Positions 1 to 8,564 of a DNA stretch of 32,654 nucleotides are shown in pieces. Each line of letters starts with the position of its first letter. The stretch's first letter is position 1. The stretch is from contig CAMHPC010000015.1 in NCBI GenBank assembly GCA_946186945.1, forward strand, positions 1-32,654, in the 5' to 3' direction. This DNA is from an uncultured Prevotella sp. GTDB taxonomy: Bacteria; Bacteroidota; Bacteroidia; Bacteroidales; Bacteroidaceae. Under the pieces are notes generated by a model, which ran no database searches, was not told the DNA's origin, and was given only the letters and a program-made list of their open reading frames with translations. Made by a program: the position numbers and the translations under genes.

Positions 1-2
1 AG

Positions 3-98
3 TTTGATTTTATCCAGGAGTCGACCCGCTGTTCGAAGGAACTGGCGGATTTTTTTAAAGAAGCGTTTGGAGACGCTCCCTATAACGCCGTGAGGTAA
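3..98 (+). pseudogene. Tail of an IS N-terminal-region ORF (ISAon1/ISL3-like orfA), truncated by window edge
   Basis: Frame 3 reads FDFIQESTRCSKELADFFKEAFGDAPYNAVR*, and its stop overlaps the next ATG (TAATG at 96-100). Family assignment by resemblance only. Confidence 0.4.
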
Positions 99-661
99 TG
101 ACGGAGGTCGCTAATGCCAGAGATGACTTCAGGGCTATGATAAAAGACCTGATCAAGAGCGGAAAGCCGCTTGTAGATGCAGAAGGCAAGCCAATCCGTA
201 GCAATGCCGCATACCATCCTGAGAGGCTGAAGAACAACGAGACAAAGGCAGAGCTGCTCATGCGCAGTAAATACCTGCTGATGGTGTCACCAGAGAAGTG
301 GACTCCAAGCCAAAGGGAGCGTGCGGAGATACTCTTTGAGCTGTATCCTGATATAGAGATGGCGTACAGCCTGACACACTCTCTGAGGATGATCTTTGCC
401 CAGAAGTGCGACAAGGAAGCCGGACGTAAGAGCATCAAGAAGTGGTATGCCAAAGTAGGCGAGTTTGATAATAAAGCCTTCAACGACATTGCCGCAGCCA
501 TGTACGACAGAGAGGATGAAATCCTCAACTACTTTGTGAACAGGTCAACCAATGCTTCTGCAGAATCGCTGAATGCTAAGATTAAGGACTTCAGGGCTCA
601 GTTAAGAGGTGTTATTGACAAGAAATTCTTCATCTTTAGACAGGTCAAGATTTTCGGTTAA
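98..661 (+). pseudogene. ISL3/ISAon1-like transposase, C-terminal part only
   Basis: 187 aa with NRSTNASAESLNAKIKDFRAQLRG, YPDIEMAYSLTHSLRMIF and EKWTPSQRERAEILFE, typical of the C-terminal half of ISL3-family DDE transposases. The N-terminal catalytic part is absent. Confidence 0.75.
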
Positions 662-933
662 TCCACGCAGTTATGCAGGTGACCCCTTATTTCTGCCTCT
701 CGACCTACAATACCTTTCATAAAAATATCGTTTTATTCAGCCGCGAAGTTAGCAATTTTATATTTCATGGCCAAATAAAAAGCACTATTTGTAATAAAAC
801 TTAACCCAACTTTGACACGAAAAAAGAATTTTTCATCTTTTTCTATATGCTGCTATCGTATAACCCGTTGTCAATCAATGCGGGTCCGTTTGAAAAGTCG
901 TTTGTAGCACACAGGGGATTGGAAATAAAGTCT

Positions 934-941
934 TACCTTTG
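934..941 (+). promoter_or_regulatory. Bacteroidota -7 box (TAccTTTG) upstream of the transposase remnant
   Basis: TACCTTTG at 934-941, 7 nt before ATG 949. Confidence 0.4.
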
Positions 942-948
942 CACCACG

Positions 949-1284
949 ATGCACTTTATGTCCCAGCTCAGATACAACCCGAAGACCCGGCGTAATGAAT
1001 GGTATTACCGCATCAAGGAGTCCTTCCGCGACCTGACGGGTCGTGTCCGCAGCCGTGTGATGCTGAACGTGGGTTTCATCGACGAGGCGGGGTTCACCCG
1101 CTACTCTTCCATCCTTGCCGGCAACACCGCCGACCCGAAGGTCCTGCCCGACATGGTAGACACGCTGGCCGCCAAGTCGCGTGCGCCGAAGGGCGCAAAC
1201 GGACGAGCACCCGTCATCATAGACGCAGGTATCGCCGGGGAAGACCGTCAAGGAAAAATGCAGTCATTTCTGACTGCATTTTGA
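949..1284 (+). pseudogene. IS4/IS1634-like transposase remnant, internally deleted
   Basis: MHFMSQLRYNPKTRRNEWYYRIKESFRDLTGRVRSRVMLNVGFI (N-terminal type) is followed directly by FTRYSSILAGNTADPKVLPDMVDTL...APVIIDAGIA (central DDE type), then a short unrelated tail. ORF 847..1284; start at 949 preferred because the -7 box lies within the longer ORF. Confidence 0.65.
1255..1282. terminator. Perfect inverted repeat AAAATGCAGTCA-tttc-TGACTGCATTTT
   Basis: 12-bp arms with a 4-nt loop; overlaps the 3' end of the transposase remnant. Confidence 0.55.
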
Positions 1285-1321
1285 TGTTATTCGGGGTCAA
1301 ACCCTATATAATTACCTAAAG

Positions 1322-1354
1322 AAATCCTCACCAGCCAAATAGGGGTGAGGATTT
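1322..1354. terminator. Hairpin AAATCCTCACC...GGTGAGGATTT followed by T-run
   Basis: 11-bp perfect arms, between the IS remnant and the convergent dehydrogenase gene. Confidence 0.7.
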
Positions 1355-1410
1355 TTCGTATTTACAAGTTGAACACTATCAAAAGGGGCCACATCTGCTA
1401 AGCCCTCTGC

Positions 1411-2667
1411 TCACAGCATATATCGGCAGTCGACAACGGGTTTGGCGGTACGCTGGCGCACATCGGCGAACTCTGGCCAGGCGGTGGTGATGACGAGCGA
1501 GTCGGCCTGCTGGAGCAGAGCCTCGTAACTGCGCACATACCCCACAGACATATCATAGCGGCGGGCAAACTCGTCAATAGCCACGGGGTCGTAGGCAATT
1601 ATATGCTCATAGCCGGCATCGAGCAGGGCACGGATGATCTTGGCAGATGGTGTATCGCGCACATCATCACTGCCAGGCTTGAACGAGAGTCCCAATATGC
1701 CGATGACCTGAGTGCGGTCGTCACCTATGGCTCGTGCTATCTTGCTGGCGATAAACTCGGGCATGCGGTCGTTGGTGTCAATGACATGATGCAGTATCTG
1801 GGCATCGAAACCGGCAGTACGACTCACGGCATAGAGGGCGTTGGTGTCCTTGGGCAGGCAGTAGCCGCCGTAACCGCAGCCGGGGTACACATACGACGCC
1901 ATCTGCGCCCCACCCCACCGCTTGTCTTCGTGCAAGATACGGAAGGCCTGGGCCACATCTATGTTGCCTATTGTGTCTGCCACCATGCTCATCTCATTGC
2001 TGTAACTGATGAGAGTGGCAAGGAGCGTGTTTGACAGATACTTGATAAACTCACCCGTATTGAGTGACACACAGTGTACTGGCACCGACACGCTGGCATA
2101 GACTGAACGCAACACACTGGCAGAACGCTCATCACTTACGCCCAGCACTATGCGGTCGGCATGCATGAAGTCGTCCCAGCAATGACCCTCGCGCAGGAAT
2201 TCAGGATTATTTGCCACGCCCACATCTTCTCCTACACGCAGGCCCTGTGCCTCGAGATGAGGTATCACCTTGCTGGCTGTTGTAGAGGGCGGCACGGTAG
2301 ACTTCACCACCAACACCTGATAGCGGTCGGCAGGACGCACAGCCAACGTCTGGTCGATGGCAGAGAAGAGGTAGGTGAGGTCAGCCTGACCATCCTTGCC
2401 GTATGGCGTGCCCACACAGTAGTACACACAGTCGCTCTCTGACACGGCAGCAGACAGCGAGTCGGTGCCTATGGGTGTGAAGCCATGGTTGAGATGCCGA
2501 CTGAGAGCCTCGTCGAGTCCCTCTTCGAGGAAGGGCAACTTGCCACTGCGTATGGTGTTCAACCTGCCCTCGTCTATCTCCACACCATACACCTTGTGTC
2601 CGTACTCGGCAAAACCGAGAGAGGTGGTGAGTCCTACAAATCCTAATCCAAATACTGTTATTGTCAT
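1411..2667 (-). CDS. ugd: Nucleotide-sugar (UDP-glucose 6-) dehydrogenase family
   Basis: MTITVFGLGFVGLTTSLGFAEYGHKVYGVEID, NNPEFLREG, GCGYGGYCLPKDTNAL, LGLSFKPGSDDVRDTPS. Confidence 0.9.
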   Translation of the reverse strand: MTITVFGLGFVGLTTSLGFAEYGHKVYGVEIDEGRLNTIRSGKLPFLEEGLDEALSRHLNHGFTPIGTDSLSAAVSESDCVYYCVGTPYGKDGQADLTYLFSAIDQTLAVRPADRYQVLVVKSTVPPSTTASKVIPHLEAQGLRVGEDVGVANNPEFLREGHCWDDFMHADRIVLGVSDERSASVLRSVYASVSVPVHCVSLNTGEFIKYLSNTLLATLISYSNEMSMVADTIGNIDVAQAFRILHEDKRWGGAQMASYVYPGCGYGGYCLPKDTNALYAVSRTAGFDAQILHHVIDTNDRMPEFIASKIARAIGDDRTQVIGILGLSFKPGSDDVRDTPSAKIIRALLDAGYEHIIAYDPVAIDEFARRYDMSVGYVRSYEALLQQADSLVITTAWPEFADVRQRTAKPVVDCRYML

Positions 2668-2689
2668 ATCGATTGATGTCTATGTGTTA

Positions 2690-3781
2690 TTACCACTGGT
2701 ATTCACCCTTGTCGCTCTCTTTGAGATACTGGAGGAAGCGACGTACGCCCTGCTCCACTGTGATGGAGGGGTTGTAGCCCAGGATGGTGCGGGCCTTGGT
2801 GATATCCGGACAACGGCGCTGTGGGTTATTAGTGAGATACTCCTTGTCTTCGCTCACGGCGTAGCGCACCTCACCGGTGTATCCCATGATTTCTCTGCCA
2901 GCCTCGACATATATTTCAGCCAGTCGGGCGATGCTTATCTCCGGACTCTCTATGCCGATATTGAAATAGTCGTAGGTACCGTGGAGCAATATCTTGAGAT
3001 AGCCGTTGATGGCATCTGCTATATAGCAGAAGGTGCGTGTGGGCGAACCGTTGCTCAGTATCTCTATATCGCGGTTCTCCATCACAGCCAGAGCGAAGTC
3101 GGCAGGCACTCGCTTATCACCAGTGCGCATGCCGGGACCGTAGTTGTTGAACGGTCTTGCCACGCCTATAGGCATATCATACTTCTGTGCGAAAAGCATA
3201 CACATGGTCTCGCCGAAGCGCTTCGACTCATCATAGCAGGCACGCGGCCCCGTGGCACACACGTTGCCGTTGTAACTCTCCGACGTGGGCACATGCGCAG
3301 CATCGGGGTCGCCATAGAGTTCGCTGGAGGAATAGAAGAGGAAACCGCGGATATCCTTCTCGCAATAGAAATCGAGCAGCGAGCGCAGTCCCCAGATATT
3401 GGCATCGAGTGTCTCAATAGGGTATTTGCGGTAGAACATGGGCGAGGCGATGGAAGCCATGTGTATAATAAATTGTGCCTCGCCGGCGCCCTCCACCTGG
3501 TCTATGCGGTCGCGTATGATGTCGAACTTCTTTATCTCCACCCGTGGGTCTTCTGCCAGGCGGTCTATCCACTCGGGGTGTCCGAGCATGAAGTTGTCCA
3601 GACCTATTATCTTCTTTATGCCGAGAGCCTCGGCTGTCTGGCAGAAGAAATTCATGAAGTAATAGCCCAGGAATCCTCCACAGCCGGTGATAAGCACGGT
3701 AGAGTCCTTAAACTTTGCTTTCTCTGCACCACTGAGTCCATTGAGAGTGTGCAGTATGTCCTGATGTAATATACTACTCAT
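2690..3781 (-). CDS. NAD-dependent epimerase/dehydratase, UDP-glucuronate decarboxylase (UXS)-like
   Basis: GCGGFLGYYFMNFF Rossmann motif, GPRACYDESKRFGETMC (UXS-like GPRACYDExKR), SPTRTFCYIADAI. Confidence 0.85.
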   Translation of the reverse strand: MSSILHQDILHTLNGLSGAEKAKFKDSTVLITGCGGFLGYYFMNFFCQTAEALGIKKIIGLDNFMLGHPEWIDRLAEDPRVEIKKFDIIRDRIDQVEGAGEAQFIIHMASIASPMFYRKYPIETLDANIWGLRSLLDFYCEKDIRGFLFYSSSELYGDPDAAHVPTSESYNGNVCATGPRACYDESKRFGETMCMLFAQKYDMPIGVARPFNNYGPGMRTGDKRVPADFALAVMENRDIEILSNGSPTRTFCYIADAINGYLKILLHGTYDYFNIGIESPEISIARLAEIYVEAGREIMGYTGEVRYAVSEDKEYLTNNPQRRCPDITKARTILGYNPSITVEQGVRRFLQYLKESDKGEYQW

Positions 3782-3788
3782 GGTGATA

Positions 3789-4607
3789 TTATGTATTTTG
3801 TTTGTATTCTCTGTAAGGCAGGTTGAGGTCGAGTATATGGAAATTATGCTGTTTCTGATGGTCGCCGTCGGGTATCTGCATGTAGTCGCCGTACATCTGC
3901 GTGAGGTAGTGTTCGTAGTTCTTCACTCCCATCACTGTCACACCTTCAAACTCGTATGGTGCATACACGCCCTCCACCTCTTTCGGCATCACGCCCTTCA
4001 GTCCGTCGGTATAGTCGGCAACGAGCCTGGTCTTTTCGTAGTCGTATTTCATGAGCAAGCGGCGTATGCGAGCCTGCAACTTCTCCATGGTGGTGAGTCG
4101 GCGTGTGAGCAGTGGTATCCATGAAGAGGGACCATGGCCGTGACGGTAGGGGTCGCGGTGTATCCAGTACAGAGCCTGACGCAGGAAGCCATAGCGCCAG
4201 AGGTGCAGGTGACGGGGCAGCCACCCTGAGGGCACGGCATCCAGAGGAAAGACATCCACGTATATGCCTCCCAGGTAACTGAGGTGCAGACGTTCTATGA
4301 GTGTGGTGGAAGCATCCTGCACCTTGCCGAAAGGCAGAGGATAATGAGGGTCGTTCTCGGCACAGACAAACTCATAAGGTTCGGGCAACCATTCCTTTGA
4401 GTGCTTGATGAAGCGCTCGTAGTCGGGACGGGGCATGAGTATGTCCATATCATCATCCCAGGGTATGAACCCATGATGACGCACGGCACCTATCAGGCTG
4501 CCGGCAAAGATGCCGTAGGTGATGTCATGCTCGCGGCACGTCTTGTCTATGGCCTGTAGTATGCGCAACATGCGCAGTTGCAGCGGACGAATATCGTATG
4601 TAGCCAT
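3789..4607 (-). CDS. LicD family protein (phosphocholine/phosphosugar transferase-like)
   Basis: LRILQAIDKTCREHDITYGIFAGSLIGAVRHHGFIPWDDDMDILMPRPDYERF is the LicD nucleotidyltransferase-like core. Confidence 0.9.
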   Translation of the reverse strand: MATYDIRPLQLRMLRILQAIDKTCREHDITYGIFAGSLIGAVRHHGFIPWDDDMDILMPRPDYERFIKHSKEWLPEPYEFVCAENDPHYPLPFGKVQDASTTLIERLHLSYLGGIYVDVFPLDAVPSGWLPRHLHLWRYGFLRQALYWIHRDPYRHGHGPSSWIPLLTRRLTTMEKLQARIRRLLMKYDYEKTRLVADYTDGLKGVMPKEVEGVYAPYEFEGVTVMGVKNYEHYLTQMYGDYMQIPDGDHQKQHNFHILDLNLPYREYKQNT

Positions 4608-4619
4608 AATATCATTCTG

Positions 4620-5387
4620 TCATTTGGTCCAGGGAGCATCGCCAGAGTTCCACAACTGATTGAGCAGGTCGCGGTCGCGCACGGTGTCCATGCACTGCCA
4701 GAAGCCCTCGTGACGATAGGTTTTCAACTGTCCCTCCTCGGCCAGTCGTTCCAGTGGTTCGCGCTCAAGCACGGTGTGGTCGTCACTGATATAGTCCATC
4801 ACCTTGTGAGAGAACACGAAGAAACCGCCGTTTATCCAGCCCTGCTTCACCTGTGGTTTCTCTTTGAACGAGCGCACATAGTCGTCATCGTCTATCTGCA
4901 GTTCGCCGAAGCGGGCAGTGGGATGAACGGCAGTGACCATGGCCAAGGCTCCCGATTCATGGTATTTCTGCACCAGCGCCTCAATATTGACATCGCTCAC
5001 GGCATCGCCATAGGTCACCATGAAGTCTTCCTCGCCTATCACCTGACGCAGGCGGCGTATTCTGCCCCCAGTCATCGAGTCGGCTCCAGTATCCACCAGT
5101 GTCACCTTCCAGTCGGTGGGGTGCTCATCTATGTAGTGTATGCTGTTGTTGCTGAGGTCTATAGTGAAATTATTGTTGAGCGTATAGTACTGCAGGAAAT
5201 AGTTTTTTATCACCTCTCCCTTATATCCCAGTGCTATCACAAAGTCCTTGTATCCATAGCGTGCATAGTGGTTCATGATATGCCACAGTATGGGTTTTCC
5301 TCCCACCTCAACCATGGGTTTGGGTATGAGTTTGGTGTATTCAGAAAGGCGTGTACCGAAACCGCCTGCCAATATTACTACTTTCAT
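4620..5387 (-). CDS. rfbF: Glucose-1-phosphate cytidylyltransferase
   Basis: MKVVILAGGFGTRLSEYTKLIPKPMVEVGGKPILWHIMNHYARYGYKDFVIALGYKG. Confidence 0.88.
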   Translation of the reverse strand: MKVVILAGGFGTRLSEYTKLIPKPMVEVGGKPILWHIMNHYARYGYKDFVIALGYKGEVIKNYFLQYYTLNNNFTIDLSNNSIHYIDEHPTDWKVTLVDTGADSMTGGRIRRLRQVIGEEDFMVTYGDAVSDVNIEALVQKYHESGALAMVTAVHPTARFGELQIDDDDYVRSFKEKPQVKQGWINGGFFVFSHKVMDYISDDHTVLEREPLERLAEEGQLKTYRHEGFWQCMDTVRDRDLLNQLWNSGDAPWTK

Positions 5388-6502
5388 GGTATTGCTGCTG
5401 CGTATATGGTTTCACAAATATAGTCTATATCGGAATTGGTGAGTTCTGGGTGTATGGGCAGCGATATGATTCTGTCGTACACCTGTTCCGTCACCGGCAG
5501 ATGCTCCTCCTGACGGAAGAGTGTGAGTGTGTGGTTTGGCCGGTACTGTATGCCAAACTGTATGTCGCGCTCACGGAAGAGGGCCTGCAGTCGTGGGCGC
5601 AACCCATCGAGTATCTGTATGGCGAAGATATGTGGCACCACCTGGTGCTCATAGTCCATCGGGGTGAGCAGCACATGTTTGCAATCCTTCAACCGCTGGG
5701 TATACGCCATGGCTATCTGTCGGCGGCGCGGAGCAAACTCCTTCTCAAAGCGTGATAGTTGCACCATACCGATGGCAGCGAAGATATTGCTCATGTGGTA
5801 ACGGTAGCCCTGTTCCACCACATCGAAATCCCAACTGCGCTTTCCGGCATAGCGTTTCTCCGAGTCTTTCTGTACGCCGAGCAAGCGGGCATCGCTCACT
5901 TTCTCTATCACCTCCTCATCGGCAGTGAAGATGGCACCACCTTCGCCAGAGGTAATATTCTTTATACCGTCAAAACTGAAGCACACCACGTCGCCTGTGG
6001 CACCTACCTTCACGCCGTCCACACTACACCCGAAGGCATGGGCGGCATCCTCTACGATGCGCAAGCCATGCTTGGCTGCAAACTCCTGATACTCAGGCAG
6101 CATACTCACATTGCTGGCATAATAGACGGGCATAATGGCACGGGTGCGCGGCGTGATGCGCCGCTCGGCATCTGCCAAATCGAGGGTGAGGGTGTCGGGA
6201 CGTATGTCGCAACTCACCGGCACACATCCAGCGGCAGTGATAGCCTGATAAGAGGCTACGAAGGTGAACGAGGGCACCAGCACCTCATCGCCAGGACGCG
6301 TCACGGCCTGCACTGCCAGATGGAGGGCTGCCGTACCACTATTCACACATATACAACGGCGGCCACCGCCTATGTACTGCTGCAAGGCCTTTTCAAACTC
6401 GCCTACAGTCTCGCCCATACCCAAATAGCCGATATCCTGTATGATATGAGCCACAGCGTCTGCCTCGGCTTTGCCTACAACAGATTTAGATAATCTTATC
6501 AT
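5384..6502 (-). CDS. DegT/DnrJ/EryC1/StrS PLP-dependent sugar aminotransferase
   Basis: VNSGTAALHLAVQAVTRPGDEVLVPSFTFVA, VEDAAHAFG, CFSFDGIKNITSGEGGAI, YRYHMSNIFAAIG. Overlaps the next gene by 4 nt. Confidence 0.92.
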   Translation of the reverse strand: MIRLSKSVVGKAEADAVAHIIQDIGYLGMGETVGEFEKALQQYIGGGRRCICVNSGTAALHLAVQAVTRPGDEVLVPSFTFVASYQAITAAGCVPVSCDIRPDTLTLDLADAERRITPRTRAIMPVYYASNVSMLPEYQEFAAKHGLRIVEDAAHAFGCSVDGVKVGATGDVVCFSFDGIKNITSGEGGAIFTADEEVIEKVSDARLLGVQKDSEKRYAGKRSWDFDVVEQGYRYHMSNIFAAIGMVQLSRFEKEFAPRRRQIAMAYTQRLKDCKHVLLTPMDYEHQVVPHIFAIQILDGLRPRLQALFRERDIQFGIQYRPNHTLTLFRQEEHLPVTEQVYDRIISLPIHPELTNSDIDYICETIYAAAIP

Positions 6503-6525
6503 GTCTTCTGTCTGTTATTTTCGTG

Positions 6526-6533
6526 CAAAGTTA
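6526..6533 (-). promoter_or_regulatory. Bacteroidota -7 box (TAacTTTG) for the aminotransferase-rfbF-licD-uxs-ugd genes
   Basis: CAAAGTTA on + strand, 24 nt upstream of the ATG at 6502 in an AT-rich gap. Confidence 0.5.
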
Positions 6534-6603
6534 CATAAAATTAGCAATTTATGCATAGATAACGGCAAAAAACACGCGTAAAATAATTATTCGCCTCTGG
6601 CAC

Positions 6604-7362
6604 TTACAACTCTAAGTGAAATTCCATCTCACGTTTCTTCTGATAATGGTGCCAGAAGCGGGCACGTAGAGAGAGCATGGTTTTCTCTGCCTCATCGGCG
6701 TCAAAACCACGCAAGTAGGCATATTCCCTGCACAGGAGTACGATGAAACGCTTAGGTCCCCACAGGCGCGAGAAACTGTTCACGCCCTGCACCATACCGA
6801 CGGGTCCGAAGTGCATGCGGTTGATGTCTACGATAGAGAAATGGTACTCACCCTCAATACGTTCCCAAAGGATATTGCCGGGTGAGAAGTCCAGGTGCAA
6901 CACCTCGCTCTCATGCATGTGTGCACAGAAACGTGCCAAGGGCTTTACCATGGGTTCGTACTCATCGGGAGTAGCATCACCCAACTCATACATGCGATGT
7001 GCGTACGGACACTGCTCGGTGATGAGCCACGAACGACGCAAGAGACCGCAACGGCGGTCCTCGATATAAGCCACTGCCTGTGGTGTCTCTACGCCTTTCT
7101 GCGCCAGTATCTGTGGGTATTCGTATGCCCTTTGCCCCTTGGGTGTCCTGATACCTATGGAATAGACTATATCCGCTGGCAGTGAGGGTATCTTGTAGCG
7201 TTTCACATTGAGCACAATACCGTCCGGAGCCGTCATGCTCACTATCAGGTTTCTGCGCCCTCCATAGATATACTGTCCGTCGCGCTCCATGGTGTCGGGC
7301 ACCGAGGCTATGAAATCTGCCAGATGCCGGTAGTGGGGTTGTATGGAAATGTTACGACTCAT
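6604..7362 (-). CDS. Lipopolysaccharide kinase (Kdo/WaaP/InaA) family protein
   Basis: VLHLDFSPGNILWERIEGEYHFSIVDINRMHFG resembles the HxDxxxxNIL...xDxxR kinase core. Confidence 0.75.
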   Translation of the reverse strand: MSRNISIQPHYRHLADFIASVPDTMERDGQYIYGGRRNLIVSMTAPDGIVLNVKRYKIPSLPADIVYSIGIRTPKGQRAYEYPQILAQKGVETPQAVAYIEDRRCGLLRRSWLITEQCPYAHRMYELGDATPDEYEPMVKPLARFCAHMHESEVLHLDFSPGNILWERIEGEYHFSIVDINRMHFGPVGMVQGVNSFSRLWGPKRFIVLLCREYAYLRGFDADEAEKTMLSLRARFWHHYQKKREMEFHLEL

Positions 7363-7369
7363 GTCACTG

Positions 7370-8536
7370 CTATTTTAAATCCGGAACCAGACGCTGGTAC
7401 ACCTGCCATACCTGACGTGCAACATCGGCGCCTTCGAAGCGCATTATGTACTCTCTGCTGCCAGATATGCACTTCTCACGCACTGTCTGGTCGGTAGTGA
7501 GAGTGGAGACTGCCTGGGCCAGTGCTTCTTCATCATCAGGGTCTACATACAAACAGTGTGGACCGCCTGCCTCCTCCAGACAACTGCCGCTACAAGCCAC
7601 TACAGGCAGTCCGCTCTGTATGGCCTCTACCACCGGTATGCCGAAGCCTTCATAGCGCGAAGGGTACACACAAACCTCTGCCTGATGGTACACTGCGGAG
7701 AGGTGGGCGAATGGCACATCGTGGAGCATCACCACCCGCTGCTGCACGTTAAGTCCACGTGCCAATTTGTTCACATAATCGGCATAGGGGGTATGACGCC
7801 CCACTATGACGAGTGAGAGGTCTGCCGGCAACGAGGGTAATGCCTTGACCGCCAGTGCCACGTTCTTGCGTTCCTCTACCGAACCCACGCACACCATATA
7901 GCGCTGGGGCAGATGGTAGAGGCGGCGCACCTCATCTGCCAAAGCCTCAGGCACTGGTTGTGCAAAATGGTTGCCGCAACTCTGATAAATCACCGTGATA
8001 CGGCTCTCCTCCACACCGCCGTAATACATGATATCGCGCTTGGTACATTCGCTGATGGCTATGATGTGGTCGGCTTCACGACAGGTACGCAGAAATTTCC
8101 ATTTGTACAGTCGGCGGTCTATGGCAGGGTAGTATTCGGGATGGCGCAGGAAGATAAGATCGTGTATGGTGACCACAGAGGGTATGCCGGCACGGCGCAG
8201 CCCTTTTGGCAGTTCACCGCTCAGCCCATGGAAGAGTGTCACCTCATCCCGCACGAGATCGTCCACTATCCCATGCAAGCGCCAACGGTCTGTGCTTATG
8301 CGGTGCCACAGCCCACCCCTCTGCCCGTCGCCGCCGTGTGGGTATACGAAGCGCAGGTGCCCAGAGGTGCTGACACGCTGGCGCAGATGGTCGTGCCCAC
8401 GGTCGGGAGCATAGAGCAGCAGTTGGCAGTGGTCGCCCACAGTGGCGTCCATGTCCGTCACCAGCGTGCGACAGTAATTGCCCAGTCCAGTAGCGTTGCG
8501 CACTATGCGCTTGGCATCATATCCTATCCTTATCAT
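7370..8536 (-). CDS. Glycosyltransferase family 4/1
   Basis: VTIHDLIFLRHPEYYP, YMVCVGSVEERKN, VYPSRYEGFGIPVVEAIQSGLPVVA. Confidence 0.92.
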   Translation of the reverse strand: MIRIGYDAKRIVRNATGLGNYCRTLVTDMDATVGDHCQLLLYAPDRGHDHLRQRVSTSGHLRFVYPHGGDGQRGGLWHRISTDRWRLHGIVDDLVRDEVTLFHGLSGELPKGLRRAGIPSVVTIHDLIFLRHPEYYPAIDRRLYKWKFLRTCREADHIIAISECTKRDIMYYGGVEESRITVIYQSCGNHFAQPVPEALADEVRRLYHLPQRYMVCVGSVEERKNVALAVKALPSLPADLSLVIVGRHTPYADYVNKLARGLNVQQRVVMLHDVPFAHLSAVYHQAEVCVYPSRYEGFGIPVVEAIQSGLPVVACSGSCLEEAGGPHCLYVDPDDEEALAQAVSTLTTDQTVREKCISGSREYIMRFEGADVARQVWQVYQRLVPDLK

Positions 8537-8564
8537 AATCTCTGTTTCGTCTATAGGTTAACAT

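Noticed and set aside
2465-3769. 434-aa + strand ORF opposite the ugd and UXS-like genes
   Set aside because: Antisense to two well-recognised genes across their boundary; low-complexity composition with no recognisable motif. Shadow ORF.
4578-6493. Long + strand ORFs (281, 134, 244 aa) opposite rfbF and the aminotransferase
   Set aside because: Shadow ORFs from GC-rich codon structure; the minus-strand products are clear family members.
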